Positions 1-11,697 of a DNA stretch of 42,130 bases are shown here, in pieces (position 1 is the first letter of the stretch; each line of letters begins with the position of its first letter). Below the pieces are notes generated by a model. That model was given only the letters and a program-made list of their open reading frames with translations, was not told the origin of the DNA and did not search any database. Position numbers and translations under genes: made by a program. This DNA is from Saccoglossus kowalevskii (lineage: Eukaryota > Hemichordata > Enteropneusta > Harrimaniidae): positions 37,565 to 79,694 of the forward strand of contig NW_003110485.1 of assembly GCF_000003605.2 (NCBI RefSeq), given 5' to 3'.

Positions 1-226
1 CCCTATACTGGTCTTATAGTTGCATGGCATGGGCCCTACACTGGTCTTATAATGATACGTAATGGACCCTATACTGGTCTTATAGTTGCATGGAATGGGC
101 CCTACACTGATTTTATAATGATACGTAATGGGCCCCACACTGGCCTTATAATGGCATGGAATAGACCGTACACTTATAATGGTACGAAGTAAGTCTTATA
201 TTGGTTTTATAGTGGTATGGGTTGGG
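1..226. repeat. 33-bp minisatellite, about 7 units, open at left edge
   Basis: Seven consecutive units begin at 1, 34, 67, 100, 133, 166 and 194. All are 33 bp except the sixth, which is 28 bp because of a 5-bp deletion. Each unit starts with a variant of CCCTAYACTGGTCTTATA. The first four units alternate between two types, one continuing GTTGCATGG and the other ATGATACGTAATG, so there is a 66-bp higher-order period. Units 5 to 7 diverge progressively, as expected at the decaying edge of an array. The array is cut by the window start, so its full length is unknown. The unit is a multiple of 3, but I see no reason to think it is translated. Confidence 0.9.
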
Positions 227-1265
227 TAAATAAAGTAGCATTGGTGTTGTGTTCTATCATGTTATGTAGCGTTGTAGCGTCATACATGGTACAGCCACTG
301 TAGTACAATCACGTGATCCAGTAATGTTAGTAATGTGGGTGCACCATGGCCGTGCCTGTGATGCCAAAGTAGTATTAATGTATTGTCAACTTCAAACGAA
401 TATATAGTCTCTTTCCCGATGTAAGTTATTGACGAAAAGCATGGCAGTCAATTTAGTTTTTTAGTATGTATTACGTAGGCTGCTATGATCCCCGAATAAC
501 GTAATTTGATTAGATCGACAGTCAGCGTGACAAAATCATCCGTAATAGAATCGTATGTAGGTGGTACCAGTCTGACACCGATGTAGGTGCAGTATGGGCC
601 AGCACATGGTTACACGCGGTCAATACATGTGCGACATTTGAGTCAAAGAATATATACTCGGCACGGTTTGATACATCGAAACAAACTGCTTTCTGATTGG
701 TTTGATTGTTAGAGTTGGTTAGCCAATCAGGCATCGTGTAGGTAGCTTCGCCGGTAGGTCGGATTCTGTGTACATGTGATCAATCATTTTACCGATAAAT
801 AAGAATCAAAGAATAGTTAAATTATCATAGAATTACAATTAAATTAATAAATGCGTTCTAGTCGCAAACAGCAGTAAGCACTTATGGGCCAGATTTTACG
901 TCACGGCACGTGATCAATTAATAAATCTTCAGATAAGTCCGAAGATAATTGGACAGTGTAGCGCAGAGATTCGCACATGAGGGCGTTTATCAGTACCATC
1001 ACATCGGGGAGGGGGGGCATATAAAACGCATACGGGTACATGCATTCATCAAACTCAACACCATGCATTGTTCTAGAAAAGTCAGGAGTGCATTTTGTAT
1101 TTTTCCCATCAGATTTTATTTTTTATTCCAAACTGTCGACGATTTCACTGTCCGTGCTTCCAATTTACAACTGTGAATTGGTGGCAGGTACAAATCAACA
1201 CAATCTGGAAATATATTTCATATACCTCTACACTTAAACACATGCTTAGACACGGAAACTGTGTC
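227..1265. other. non-coding stretch, no gene recognised
   Basis: AT-rich unique sequence with no convincing reading frame. It holds two CACGTG E-box cores (310-315 and 907-912), both followed by AT. Near 1004-1018 there is a G-rich run followed by ATATAAAA, which resembles a TATA element but has no supporting downstream gene. Confidence 0.5.
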
Positions 1266-1373
1266 TATTCTATTTTATTCTATTCTATTCTATTCTATTC
1301 TATTCTATTCTATTCTATTCTATTCTATTCTATTCTATTCTATTCTATTCTATTCTATTCTATAATTGCGATG
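1266..1373. repeat. (TATTC)n pentanucleotide microsatellite, 21 units
   Basis: Twenty-one consecutive TATTC units occupy 1266-1370, with one TATTT variant as the second unit, followed by a partial TAT. The near-perfect array suggests recent slippage or an active length polymorphism. The open frame across it is an artefact of the repeat, reading as a repeated Phe-Tyr-Ser-Ile-Leu pattern. Confidence 0.97.
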
Positions 1374-2121
1374 GGGATTAATGTATCACTATAATTGCAG
1401 CAAAGTAACATAATGCCTATTGCATATTCGTTGGGGAGCGTTCATTACTTATGATGTAATGTTGTAAAGCTTGCACGGAAAGTGTTCAACACGTTCTGCA
1501 GTGAACACATGGCCCCCTATGTCTGGTACAAACAATACCTGTTGTGATGTATGGGAGTCAGAATTATGTGCTATGAACGTATCCATGAAAGTGGGAGAAG
1601 CACGGAACATCATCAACAGTGGGAATAGTCAAGTGTTTCTTCCAAAATAATATATATGTATGTATGTATACATGCATTGTTTAAGCTGCCTGCTACTGAG
1701 TTTCTTCTGTTGTTTGTACATCTTCTATATTCACTATGAAGGGGCACGTCGGATAAATATACATTTAAAAATTTATAAACAAATTTAAATATTGTTTTCG
1801 AGATTTCAGATAATATATACACGCATTGTATTTTGAATTCGTCTTAAACTGCCAAACGTTTCATTGTTTTATTATTATAGATCAAAACAAACGTGTTTGT
1901 TCCATCGGACAATGAACTGTGCAACTGTGCATGTACTTTCAAATATTAGAACGTACTTGATATTCTAAGCGCATGCGCATTTAATCAATTACTTCATAAA
2001 CCGAATACTGCGTTGTGTTCGGCTCAAACAACTTTTATGACAAATCATATTCCAATACGAAACAGGAAAAAAATGATTTTTATAGTCTATGTAAACGCTG
2101 TGGTGACTGGTGAAATGATAA

Positions 2122-2177
2122 CATGTGACCGGTACCTCTGTCATGTGACGTATGCAAGGTGACGTCTGTCATGTGAC
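2122..2177 (+). promoter_or_regulatory. homotypic cluster of CATGTGAC motifs
   Basis: CATGTGAC occurs at 2122-2129, 2142-2149 and 2170-2177. The last two lie inside a longer repeated phrase, CTGTCATGTGAC, and a fourth degenerate copy, CTGTCATATAA, follows at 2186-2196. TCATGTGA is the M-box form of E-box preferred by MITF/TFE-type bHLH-zip factors. The phrase itself is repeated, so the cluster may have arisen by local duplication rather than selection on binding sites. Function is inferred only. Confidence 0.35.
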
Positions 2178-4004
2178 AGTTACGTCTGTCATATAATACG
2201 TCTTGTCAAACCAATCTCATGAGTCAACTCTAACGATACGTTGAACAGCAAAAAGGGTGACATATGGCAGACTAGTATAAAAGTTCAATAATGCATATCG
2301 TAGTTAACCCCCTCCCTCCCTCCTTTGATCCAATGAACAGACTAAACGTATATGTTGTCTGTCGCAAAGAAGTTGACATGATACTATTGTCCCAATTATT
2401 ATTTTAAATTGTACTTTCGGAAACATCTATTGGAGAGAATCCAATTAAATGTCTGAATAAATCAGTATGCTCAGTTAGTTGTTGATTGGTTTCTAGATGA
2501 GTTGATTGGTGTTCCCGGTGGAGTAGATATGTTCCACAGTATAATACGGTTTGTATGAAAACTCAGGTAAGCTAGGTGGCAATCTACCATCCTCGTTCTA
2601 AAATAGGCGCCGTATTTAAATGGTTATTTTGAAACAAAAGGAAACCTTGGATCTGCATGTGTTGGAGTTTTAGTCAAACACAAATAATGTACAGCCAAAA
2701 CTCATTCATGTGGTTTAACGAAATTCTGGTGATGTGTTGCTATCATCTGATTAAATTTCGGACGGCATCGCTCCTAATATCTATTTTGAAAGGTGGAAAC
2801 ATGGACTAAGACTACGACGTCAATTCGACAATACACAAGTCCTCGGGTGGGCGGGGGTTCCTTTTACACATTCACCGGGAACACCAAGATGAATGATGAA
2901 TCGCGGAAGTTCTCAAACATCGAAATATTAATAATGTTTCATAGTGTTTGTTAAGCTGTTACAAATATAGAGCCTAATTTGGGTCCTTTTTTTCCTGAAC
3001 CGCCGGTAATAACTGACGTCATTGCCACGCGTTAGCTCAGTCACGTGACATACCTTCTCATTACTCAAGTAATCGCCTTTTTTAAAATCAAATCTCGGTG
3101 ATAAATTCTTCATCAAGTTGTGAACATCCGGTCGATTGAGAAACAACTAAGTAATAATTCGAAAAATTAGGAAGGTCTAATTAGCATGTAATTACCAAAA
3201 ATTAGTCACGTACCTAGAAACATAAAGATCACAAATATAGCTTTATTTCGAATGAATTAGACATTTTTAAAGATGATCAAATGCCATAAACGATGTACAC
3301 CAGCATTTAACAGTTACACACAGTTTTTTTAAAGGGTGCGATATTCGCCGGTCATATGGATTTAAAGTAAGATCATGACAAAACAAGAAAATTATAAATA
3401 AATGAATATACACATAAAATGCACAAAGTCTACTTCCATTCCAAGTTTCACTGATAACAAAATTCAAAACAACAACAATATTTCTGTACATTTTATATAA
3501 TAAAAACAACGTAGTAGCACGTTTCTATGCCATCTGAGAAAGCGACAAAGAATAAGTCCGGCAGTCAATTATATCTCTTTGGCTGCTACTGAATTTTAAG
3601 TTCATTTTATTCCGTTTTGTTATTGCCAGCAGAGTCAGTAACGAGGTCAAACGTATGAAAAAATCCATGGATGATACGAAAAAATATTATTTCACGACGT
3701 TATATATGCCAAACATGATATTTTACAATATTTAAATTAACATGCGTTAGACGTAAATACTCGTTTTTCGCAAAGCGGCTGTTGTTTAGAAAGACCCACG
3801 AGTTGAACACTGTAAAGTCGAGTAGGTACTGAGCCCATCAAATTTTTAAATTGTCTACTACGTGTGCTTATAATAGAAGTACTTCCCGGTGGATCGATGG
3901 AATCAGTGCCTATCATTGTGGATGATATAAACATTATTCAAGACAAGAATAAACATCATTCACTGTTAGCAGAGATATTCTATACCGGGCAACTGACATC
4001 GCAC

Positions 4005-4042
4005 CACGTGACCTGTGACGGCCACGCCCCTACCTATAAAAG
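4005..4042 (+). promoter_or_regulatory. candidate TATA-type core promoter
   Basis: Within 38 bp there is an E-box CACGTG (4005-4010), a CACCC/KLF-type element GCCACGCCCC (4021-4030) and a consensus TATA box CTATAAAAG (4034-4042), in the order expected for a rightward promoter. A start near 4065 would be predicted. Downstream is a short open frame from ATG 4096 (7 codons), then a 25-codon frame near 4121 that reaches a GGTAACG donor-like sequence around 4190. No recognisable protein follows, so this could be a promoter of an unseen spliced transcript, an enhancer, or chance. Confidence 0.3.
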
Positions 4043-7000
4043 ACCATACACAGACTTCTTGATCGAAGTATTGAACAAAAAAAAGCTTGGTTTCCATGGC
4101 CGCCGGCCAATTAAAGTGAAATGAGTTTGCGATCATGGTTTTATTGCCGTGATCAGATAGGATTTAATAATAGGGAAATGTACATGGATGGGTAACGTGA
4201 AATATACCCCGATAATGAAACTTTATTGCAGAAAAATGCTCATTTCCCGCCATCTCTTCTCTTTGATGTTTCGGCGAAGTCAATTGAGATTCAACACTCG
4301 GTTGATTGGTGAAAACAGTTTCATCTTTATTTGGTGTATATCACTACCCGTGCGTTCGAGGCGTAGCGAAAACAGGACAGTTGGACATCATCTAAATTAG
4401 GGGGGAAAAATAAGGAAGAAAACGTTATAGGATAATAATATCAAAATAATTCTCAAACCCGTTTGCAGGCACTGATATATAACATACGTGATAGTAGTAC
4501 ATTGTATGTAACTGAAATAAAACATTTAAACCTGTCAAACCTCCTGACTGACCGCCATCATGATAATGATTGCAGTCTGCTTACCGTTATTTTTGTTGTT
4601 CATGGACATTTATAGAAATGGGGGGGGGTATCACTCCGAGAAAACTGAAACAATACCGAGGGTTATGGCTGGTTGGTTGCAAACACGGTTGAACAGGGCT
4701 GCAAATCGCTTTTGGTACGCGTGTCTGAAAGTACTTATAAGTTGAAATAATTTGAGAAGTGAGTGTGCCAGGAAAAACCGTGAAGAGCTATTCAATATCG
4801 ATCATAGGCTGCACGTAAACACATCATGCGAAGTGGTCGGTACTGTTTGCAAAACCCGTGTGCGTGAAATTGGCGTTTAATTACAGCTTTGCATAGAGGA
4901 TAGGTATGTGCAGTGCAGCGTTTCGTTTTATCATGGGGGATTCAGATTGAGACGTGCACTGATATGACAGGCGATACATGCGTGCACATCAGGGCAATCC
5001 TTTTCGGCTGAAACAGGGGGAGGGGGGTCGGTACGCCACACACACACACAGACATCCTATCCCATAATTTGTCAAAAGAGTTGGACATTCTGAGCCGCCA
5101 AATATGCGGATTAGGCGGATATATTCGACGCTCAGGATGGAAATAAGCAATTAATTAAATACGTTGATTCGTAGTCGTATTCCCCTAGCAGCCGTTTTTC
5201 ACCGCTTATCCGATGACCCATTGAATGCTGCGTCAGAAGCAAGTGTCGCACATGTCCCTCACTGTCAGTGTTGACTCGATTTGTCAAACAGTCACACAAT
5301 GACGACGTTTCCTGTGCGCGTGTTTACCTTTTCTACTAGACGCGCAAGATATTACAAGACTAATAACGCACATGGTGCCATTTTTTGTTTTCAGAAAGCG
5401 AGCATCCTCAGTCGCAAATCAAGGCTTGATTATATGTGCTATCTGGTCCTCTGACGCTCTCCTTATCATTACATCCAGACCATGTAGATCGTGACAGCAG
5501 ACGTGGTCACTAATTGCTGAGTATATTTTCTATTTGCTGCAAGCAATGTTTTGAAAACCATGTAAAGAACGCCTTTTCAAGGGGTACATCTGGGCATCAG
5601 CACGCTGATTTGCTCTGTATTATCCCCGGTAAAAAGAAACATGTTTCCTATAAAACGGCTGCAGTAGATTCCTCACACGCGACCCTTCTGATACCAGCCT
5701 GGGCACTTATTAAATTGTCACCAACATCCGCTCTATGACAGACGATGATATATTTCTTTCAAAATATTTATCGGCGAGATGAGAGCAGCTTTTTTCTAAA
5801 TGCTACAACCAAATCGCTCCAGAAGCGGAAATTAAACGTTTTAATTCCATTGTGATGCTACTTGCTTTTCGCTGGATGAGTGCGGGCCGTATTTTTTGTT
5901 GTCATTCTTACAATATGTCAAACCCTATATTTTATTTTCTTACGATCATTATAGAGTCCGGGTGACGCGTTCCATTTGAAGACGTAATACTCACTAAACC
6001 CGTCCACGACGACAATCAGGCGACAAGTGAAGTGCTCATCGTGTCTGTTTCTTTCTGACGAGCAGCACAGTTTGTTCGTGGTGTAGATTATAGTTGTCTT
6101 CCGTAATATATAGACGAATTTGGCTGGGCAACATATGATTAAATGTGTCCATCGGCAATCACTCGCGTCATTCGAAGACTGAATATGAAAGGTTTTTTTT
6201 TTTCCTTTTTTTTAATATCTTTATTTTACGTGAACAATAGTCTACACACACAGAGGATACGCACGTTGGCATAGAACACTAGACATACGCCGGCCACCTT
6301 TCAATAAAACAAATTCCCTTGACTTTTCGAAATCAATTTTCCCTCTATTAGGAAGTCTTCGTTAGTAGATACCATTAAGCACTAATAAATATTGGTGGGC
6401 TAGAGTACCTGAATAGGGGGAGGGGTTAACCGACTATCATATAAAATACGATCTGTCGCTTCTAGCTTTTGCAACGAGATAAGGGCGACCACACCGCAAC
6501 ATCTACAGCTAGACAATGCATGACTCTATTTGTGAGAATTGACCGGTAATTTGTGATTATGCTTTAACAGGGACCGCGTAATACAACAATAGAACAAATG
6601 GGGAGGGGGAGCAAACGAGCTAACGGCATAATTTGATATATGCAAATGAGCAAGATAACAAATTTGAATAGAATTAAATGCGCGCACTGAAGGAGGCGGC
6701 GCGTTGTAATGGAAAGTTGGACGGTTATATAGACTTGGAAATGGATTAATTTGTCCATGTTACTAGAGACTTTATTTCTGTCTTGGATGAACGCTGACTC
6801 GATAAACGATAAACGCAATACGCCAAGATGAAACGTGCTCTCCCTTCACTTTCTGAAACGAATAGATTGGTACATAACGTATGCATTTTACAATGAACGA
6901 CTCGCGACCTTGGTTGCATGGTTCAGTTCATAATCGTTCATCACGCAAGATAGTCAGCAAAAAAGGATGAATATCATTTAATATGGAGAAAGTAACAATT

Positions 7001-10000
7001 CAGTAAATAAAATTATTTCCATCCCCCGATGATAACTCAGGCGTGACGGTTCAGCTCAGCACTTGCGATGTAAGTAGATCTTCCAATTGCAATGAAATAT
7101 TGCCCTTTTCTTAAGGAGAAAATGGTACAGGGTTTTAGCGGGATAACGACTTAGTGATGAGGATGATAACTTGTTTTCGGCACGTCACTGAAAGTTTCCA
7201 CATCACCAAGAGTAACAAGCACGTATACATTTAATCATTAAATCACAATAGATTCTACGACGGATTTGTAATGGTTCAAAATCCCATTTCTACCGTGGAG
7301 TTTTAGTTAATCCAATTCATAACAGATATTACTGATCAATCACATCAATGACACTGTTTAGATGTCTCCTTTAAAAATTGCCACTGAGCAAGCCAATATG
7401 TGCACTGTGAAAACGGGCATAATGACGAGTCCCTATCTATTACAATACTACGCAATTATGTTCCTTGAATTGTGGAGAGACCACTAGAAGGCTTCCCATT
7501 CACTATATTAATTTCACAAATTGGAAGCGGAGAATCAAGGCAAGCATGTTTGCTTCCAGTTCCATTCCCCGGCTAAACTCAGCGGCCGGTACGATTTATT
7601 CGATTGATCGTCAATACTGCCAGGTCAAACAAGAGTTGCCAGTTATTTGGGTTCATTTTGGTCACGGTGTCATTGATTCATTTAAATTCACAAAATTAAA
7701 CGAAAGAGTATCTCATCATAAGTGCAATTTACAAGAGAAGTCCCGCCAGCTATAGAAATCCATATTTAAAAGGCTGGCCATGTGATGAAAATATAAAACG
7801 TTCTATTCGGATCGGGTTTCATCGAAGCTTGTTTCCCCGAGTTAACATTTACATATTTTAGAAAAAAAGATAACAAACAAAACAAATAACCTGCCCTGGA
7901 GGAAAAGAAACAAAATACGCTAACAGATTTAGGAATGACGTCGGGAATTCGAAAAAATAGGGGGACGTGGACAAACATACGAATGCGCTATGTAAATGTC
8001 TTCACAAATATTATCCTTGCCTGTTACATACGTTTGGCCCACGTAACAAAGGAGATATCCAATCTTTAAATGCGATATACCTTTCATACGCGCTCATATT
8101 CGATACAACTCTATCATTATATATTTATGAAAAATTGCCGATCACTGATTGGCCGGCTACTATGTGAAATCGCATTCTGATTGCCCTCCCCTTATAATGT
8201 GTTTGTCTTAAATTGAGGAGGCATCGTCATCATTCTCGTTGAAATCATAAATGTTGCCCCTATGCGTTATAACACTGCTTTATATAAATGGGCTATCTAC
8301 AATGTTTTGTCAGAGATGCGGTCTCGTGAGATGAGATGAGAAAATACAAGATGTGGACCATTTTATGAATAGACAGCTTCCAGCCACAACTTATAAGACA
8401 ACTCTTTTAAATATTCATAATAATAACTCTGTGCTGAACGCGCCAGGATTGTTCAGAAACTGCCTCATTTTCTGTTCTTTGATGAGATTTTTAATTATTC
8501 CCGTTATACGTACGATGTTAAATTGCTGTTAGGTAACGTCATCAGTAAGTAGAATTCCCAAATGCTAAAAAACTTTTTTTTTTCAATCACAGCAGTATTA
8601 ATGAAGACAATTGCTGGACAGACTCTGTTCAGTTCAGTTCCGAGTCTTCAACGTATTTTTTGTCCGACTTCCCTCATAGTTATGTTAGCTAAAAATAGCG
8701 CAGTGTTGAGTCGTTTCAAATTCAGAATTTCGTTCACTTATTTTCTGCGCTGCGCTCCCAGTGCGGTTTGCAACTAACACCGACAGATCATAAGGTAAGG
8801 TCTCTAGGTGCCAGTCCTTCTCCTATTTACTTGTGCCGAGGTTCAGTTTCCAGACGAATGATAACAGAAATTCAATCAACCTTACTATCATTCTTGTTGG
8901 AACCAACACTAAAATAGCTGGCGGTGAAATACGGGGCGGACCAAATCTTATACGACATGATCCTCGGCTTCTCACGATGACGGATAAATCAGCGAGGGGA
9001 TAATCGCCAACGCCAAAACTTCTAAAAACTAAACATCAATCCTTGCAAGTGCACTTCGGCGATGAGCGTGTGGCCTCTGATTGCTCTCGTGTATCGGGGT
9101 TGCTGAGTAGCGGTGATGATCTCAACCACTTCGCTCTAGCGTGTCAGGATATCAATAATTCAGGACTGGCTTCGGCGTGGCTTGCAACTACACACATGCG
9201 TGCAGTCTGAGACCAAATACACACTTAAAGTGCATCATCCACTTGTGTCCGTATAAATATTACATTGTGTAGACATTGGTGTACGTATCATTGTTTTACT
9301 ATTTCATGCGCTTCAGATACCTGCGAGCAACACATCTTTAAGTTTATAGCAATTACTTCGTGCGATCATCTTACAAAGTTTCTACCTAATGGTGTAAATA
9401 CGAAACCGTGTAGCTAAACAGTATTTAATTTACCCGATGCAGCCACATAACCGAGGCATCCATGTTCTCTGAAGCAACCCCCCTTTCTTCCCCAATATCA
9501 TAGCAGAAGTCCGAAAAGGTTTGTTCAGTCGCTCGACAGATTTTTTTTCGAGAGCAGAAACCTAGACCCCGCTGGCTGAATGAAAATAGAGATTGTCCTC
9601 TTCAGTGTATTGATGGGAAATCTAAAACCCCTATCTTTGAAAACGCCGGCTGTTGCTTCATCATACGTATTATATTGCATTGTCAACAGTAAAACCAACC
9701 CGTCAGAGCGGTCACACGCTAAACAGTCAGAAAATGGGAAAGTTCACGATTTTTCCCTACGGTGATTTTATTTAAAATAAAACAGTCGTCACTTGTTGTT
9801 GAAAAAAAAAAGAAACTTAATCAACAGAAACGAAAATTTCACTGGCGAGGTATCGCCTGGTTATAACTGCTCATAAAACGTGCTGTCTCTGAGGCTAAAA
9901 CGAAGAACCAAACGTCGTTTTTGTTATGATCGTGTGTCTTGAAAGTTGATACGAGTATAGTGTGTGAGAACACATTGCGGACGAGGATCTGGGACTTCCA

Positions 10001-11322
10001 TTAAGACAGACAGCGTGGCACCAAAAGTTCAGGTTACAGGTATCCGAGTGACGTCACGGAGGCTGCTGATTGAATTAGCATATGTGATGTTTCAAGATGG
10101 CCTCCACATGATCGCCCTGATTTCATGGGGGGGGGGGCATACAAATAACTGAGATTTCTCTATATTACAATACAATGTTATGACTGAGTTTTTATACATC
10201 TCACACTGTTTTAAAAGCTGGCTACAAAAACAGCTAAACTTCAGAGACAGAAAGACGTGAGGTGGTCATCGCGGAGCCACCGTGACGGTTCAAATTGGTA
10301 CAGGGAGAAGACAACATAAATGGCGTTCAAATTGGAAACGAACTTTTCACCTTCATAGATTTCACACTTTGAACGCCAAAAGTGTAATTTTTTCACCTTT
10401 CACACAATAAATTTGCATAATATTTTCCATATTTTTCACAAAGATTTCGATAACGATCTTTATTTAATGGGAAAGTATGCCCATTTGGCCCGAAACTGAC
10501 AAATACGTGCACAAGTCAATAACGTTGGAATGACATTGGTCTCCGGATAGCACAGCCGAATGTAATAACATTTGAAATGAGCACCATCACTACGAATTCG
10601 GACGTTTCAGAAATATTGAACGCAAAAGTGGTTATTCTTATCACTCGCGGTAAAATTCTGTTCAAAATTCTGGTAGAAGTGACTGTAGAAAGACTAATAA
10701 CAATGAATCTGTGCGGGTTGCCTGAATTCGTGGATTACATGGGTAGATGAATACAAGATATTTACATATATTTGCGTTATCGGTTACATCATCTAAAATA
10801 GATACCTATCATCTTTCATACAGCACTGTCATCACCATCGTCGTCTTCGTAAGACAGGGCGAATAGAGAAGTTCAGTGATGCGTACTCGCTGGGTATCTA
10901 ACAGTATATCAAAGTCACCACCTTGTCAACGAGGATGGAGACTGAATCGTATCTACTCAGCTCCATGCAAGCATACAATCTGCTCCCATGGAAGTCCCAC
11001 AAAGGGGAATAGTTGCAATCATAAAGACGAGACTTGTAACATGCCCCGCGGTACCCGGTTTAAACTCCCAATTGCCGTTGTTTCCGCACTCATTTTTTGA
11101 CTAACAGTATCTTAGATGATTTTTCCTCTGGCGCCACGATCCCCATCCCAGAAGAGGAGGGAATTCCCACTCGGAGTTGAAATCAAAATGTAAATTCGAA
11201 ATGAAGATAGGAAAAAGTACGTGTTCCTCCAGTCCGCATCAGTGACATCTCGTGTTGAATCTGAATTAAAAAAAAAAAGAGTATACGCAAAGAAAGGCCC
11301 GCGGTAAGCTTCACACACAGAA

Positions 11323-11697
11323 NNNNNNNNNNNNNNNNNNNNNNNNNNNNNNNNNNNNNNNNNNNNNNNNNNNNNNNNNNNNNNNNNNNNNNNNNNNNNN
11401 NNNNNNNNNNNNNNNNNNNNNNNNNNNNNNNNNNNNNNNNNNNNNNNNNNNNNNNNNNNNNNNNNNNNNNNNNNNNNNNNNNNNNNNNNNNNNNNNNNNN
11501 NNNNNNNNNNNNNNNNNNNNNNNNNNNNNNNNNNNNNNNNNNNNNNNNNNNNNNNNNNNNNNNNNNNNNNNNNNNNNNNNNNNNNNNNNNNNNNNNNNNN
11601 NNNNNNNNNNNNNNNNNNNNNNNNNNNNNNNNNNNNNNNNNNNNNNNNNNNNNNNNNNNNNNNNNNNNNNNNNNNNNNNNNNNNNNNNNNNNNNNNN
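11323..11697. other. assembly gap, 375 Ns
   Basis: A run of 375 undetermined bases. The length may be an estimate by the assembler. Long open frames that span it on the minus strand are created by the Ns and are not real. Confidence 1.

Larger units (their letters stand above)
1374..11322. other. long gene-free stretch left of the assembly gap
   Basis: About 10 kb with stops frequent in all six frames. The open frames present are under about 100 codons and none shows a recognisable domain. I see no tRNA, rRNA or transposon signature. Visible items are a CATGTGAC cluster (2122-2177), a GC-box-like GGGTGGGCGGGGG (2845-2857), a TATA-type promoter-like block near 4005-4098, an octamer ATGCAAAT (6640-6647), a pure G-run near 10129, and palindromic CRE cores TGACGTCA at 3014-3021 and 10049-10056. 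Diverged mobile elements or short exons could be present that cannot be recognised by eye. Confidence 0.5.

Noticed and set aside
1095-1394. 99-codon frame with repeated Phe-Tyr-Ser-Ile-Leu
   Set aside because: It is a translation of the (TATTC)n microsatellite.
7261-7290. GGTTCAAAATC, resembling a tRNA B-box
   Set aside because: The conserved C of the T-loop is missing and I see no matching A-box or acceptor stem. No tRNA gene is supported in the window.
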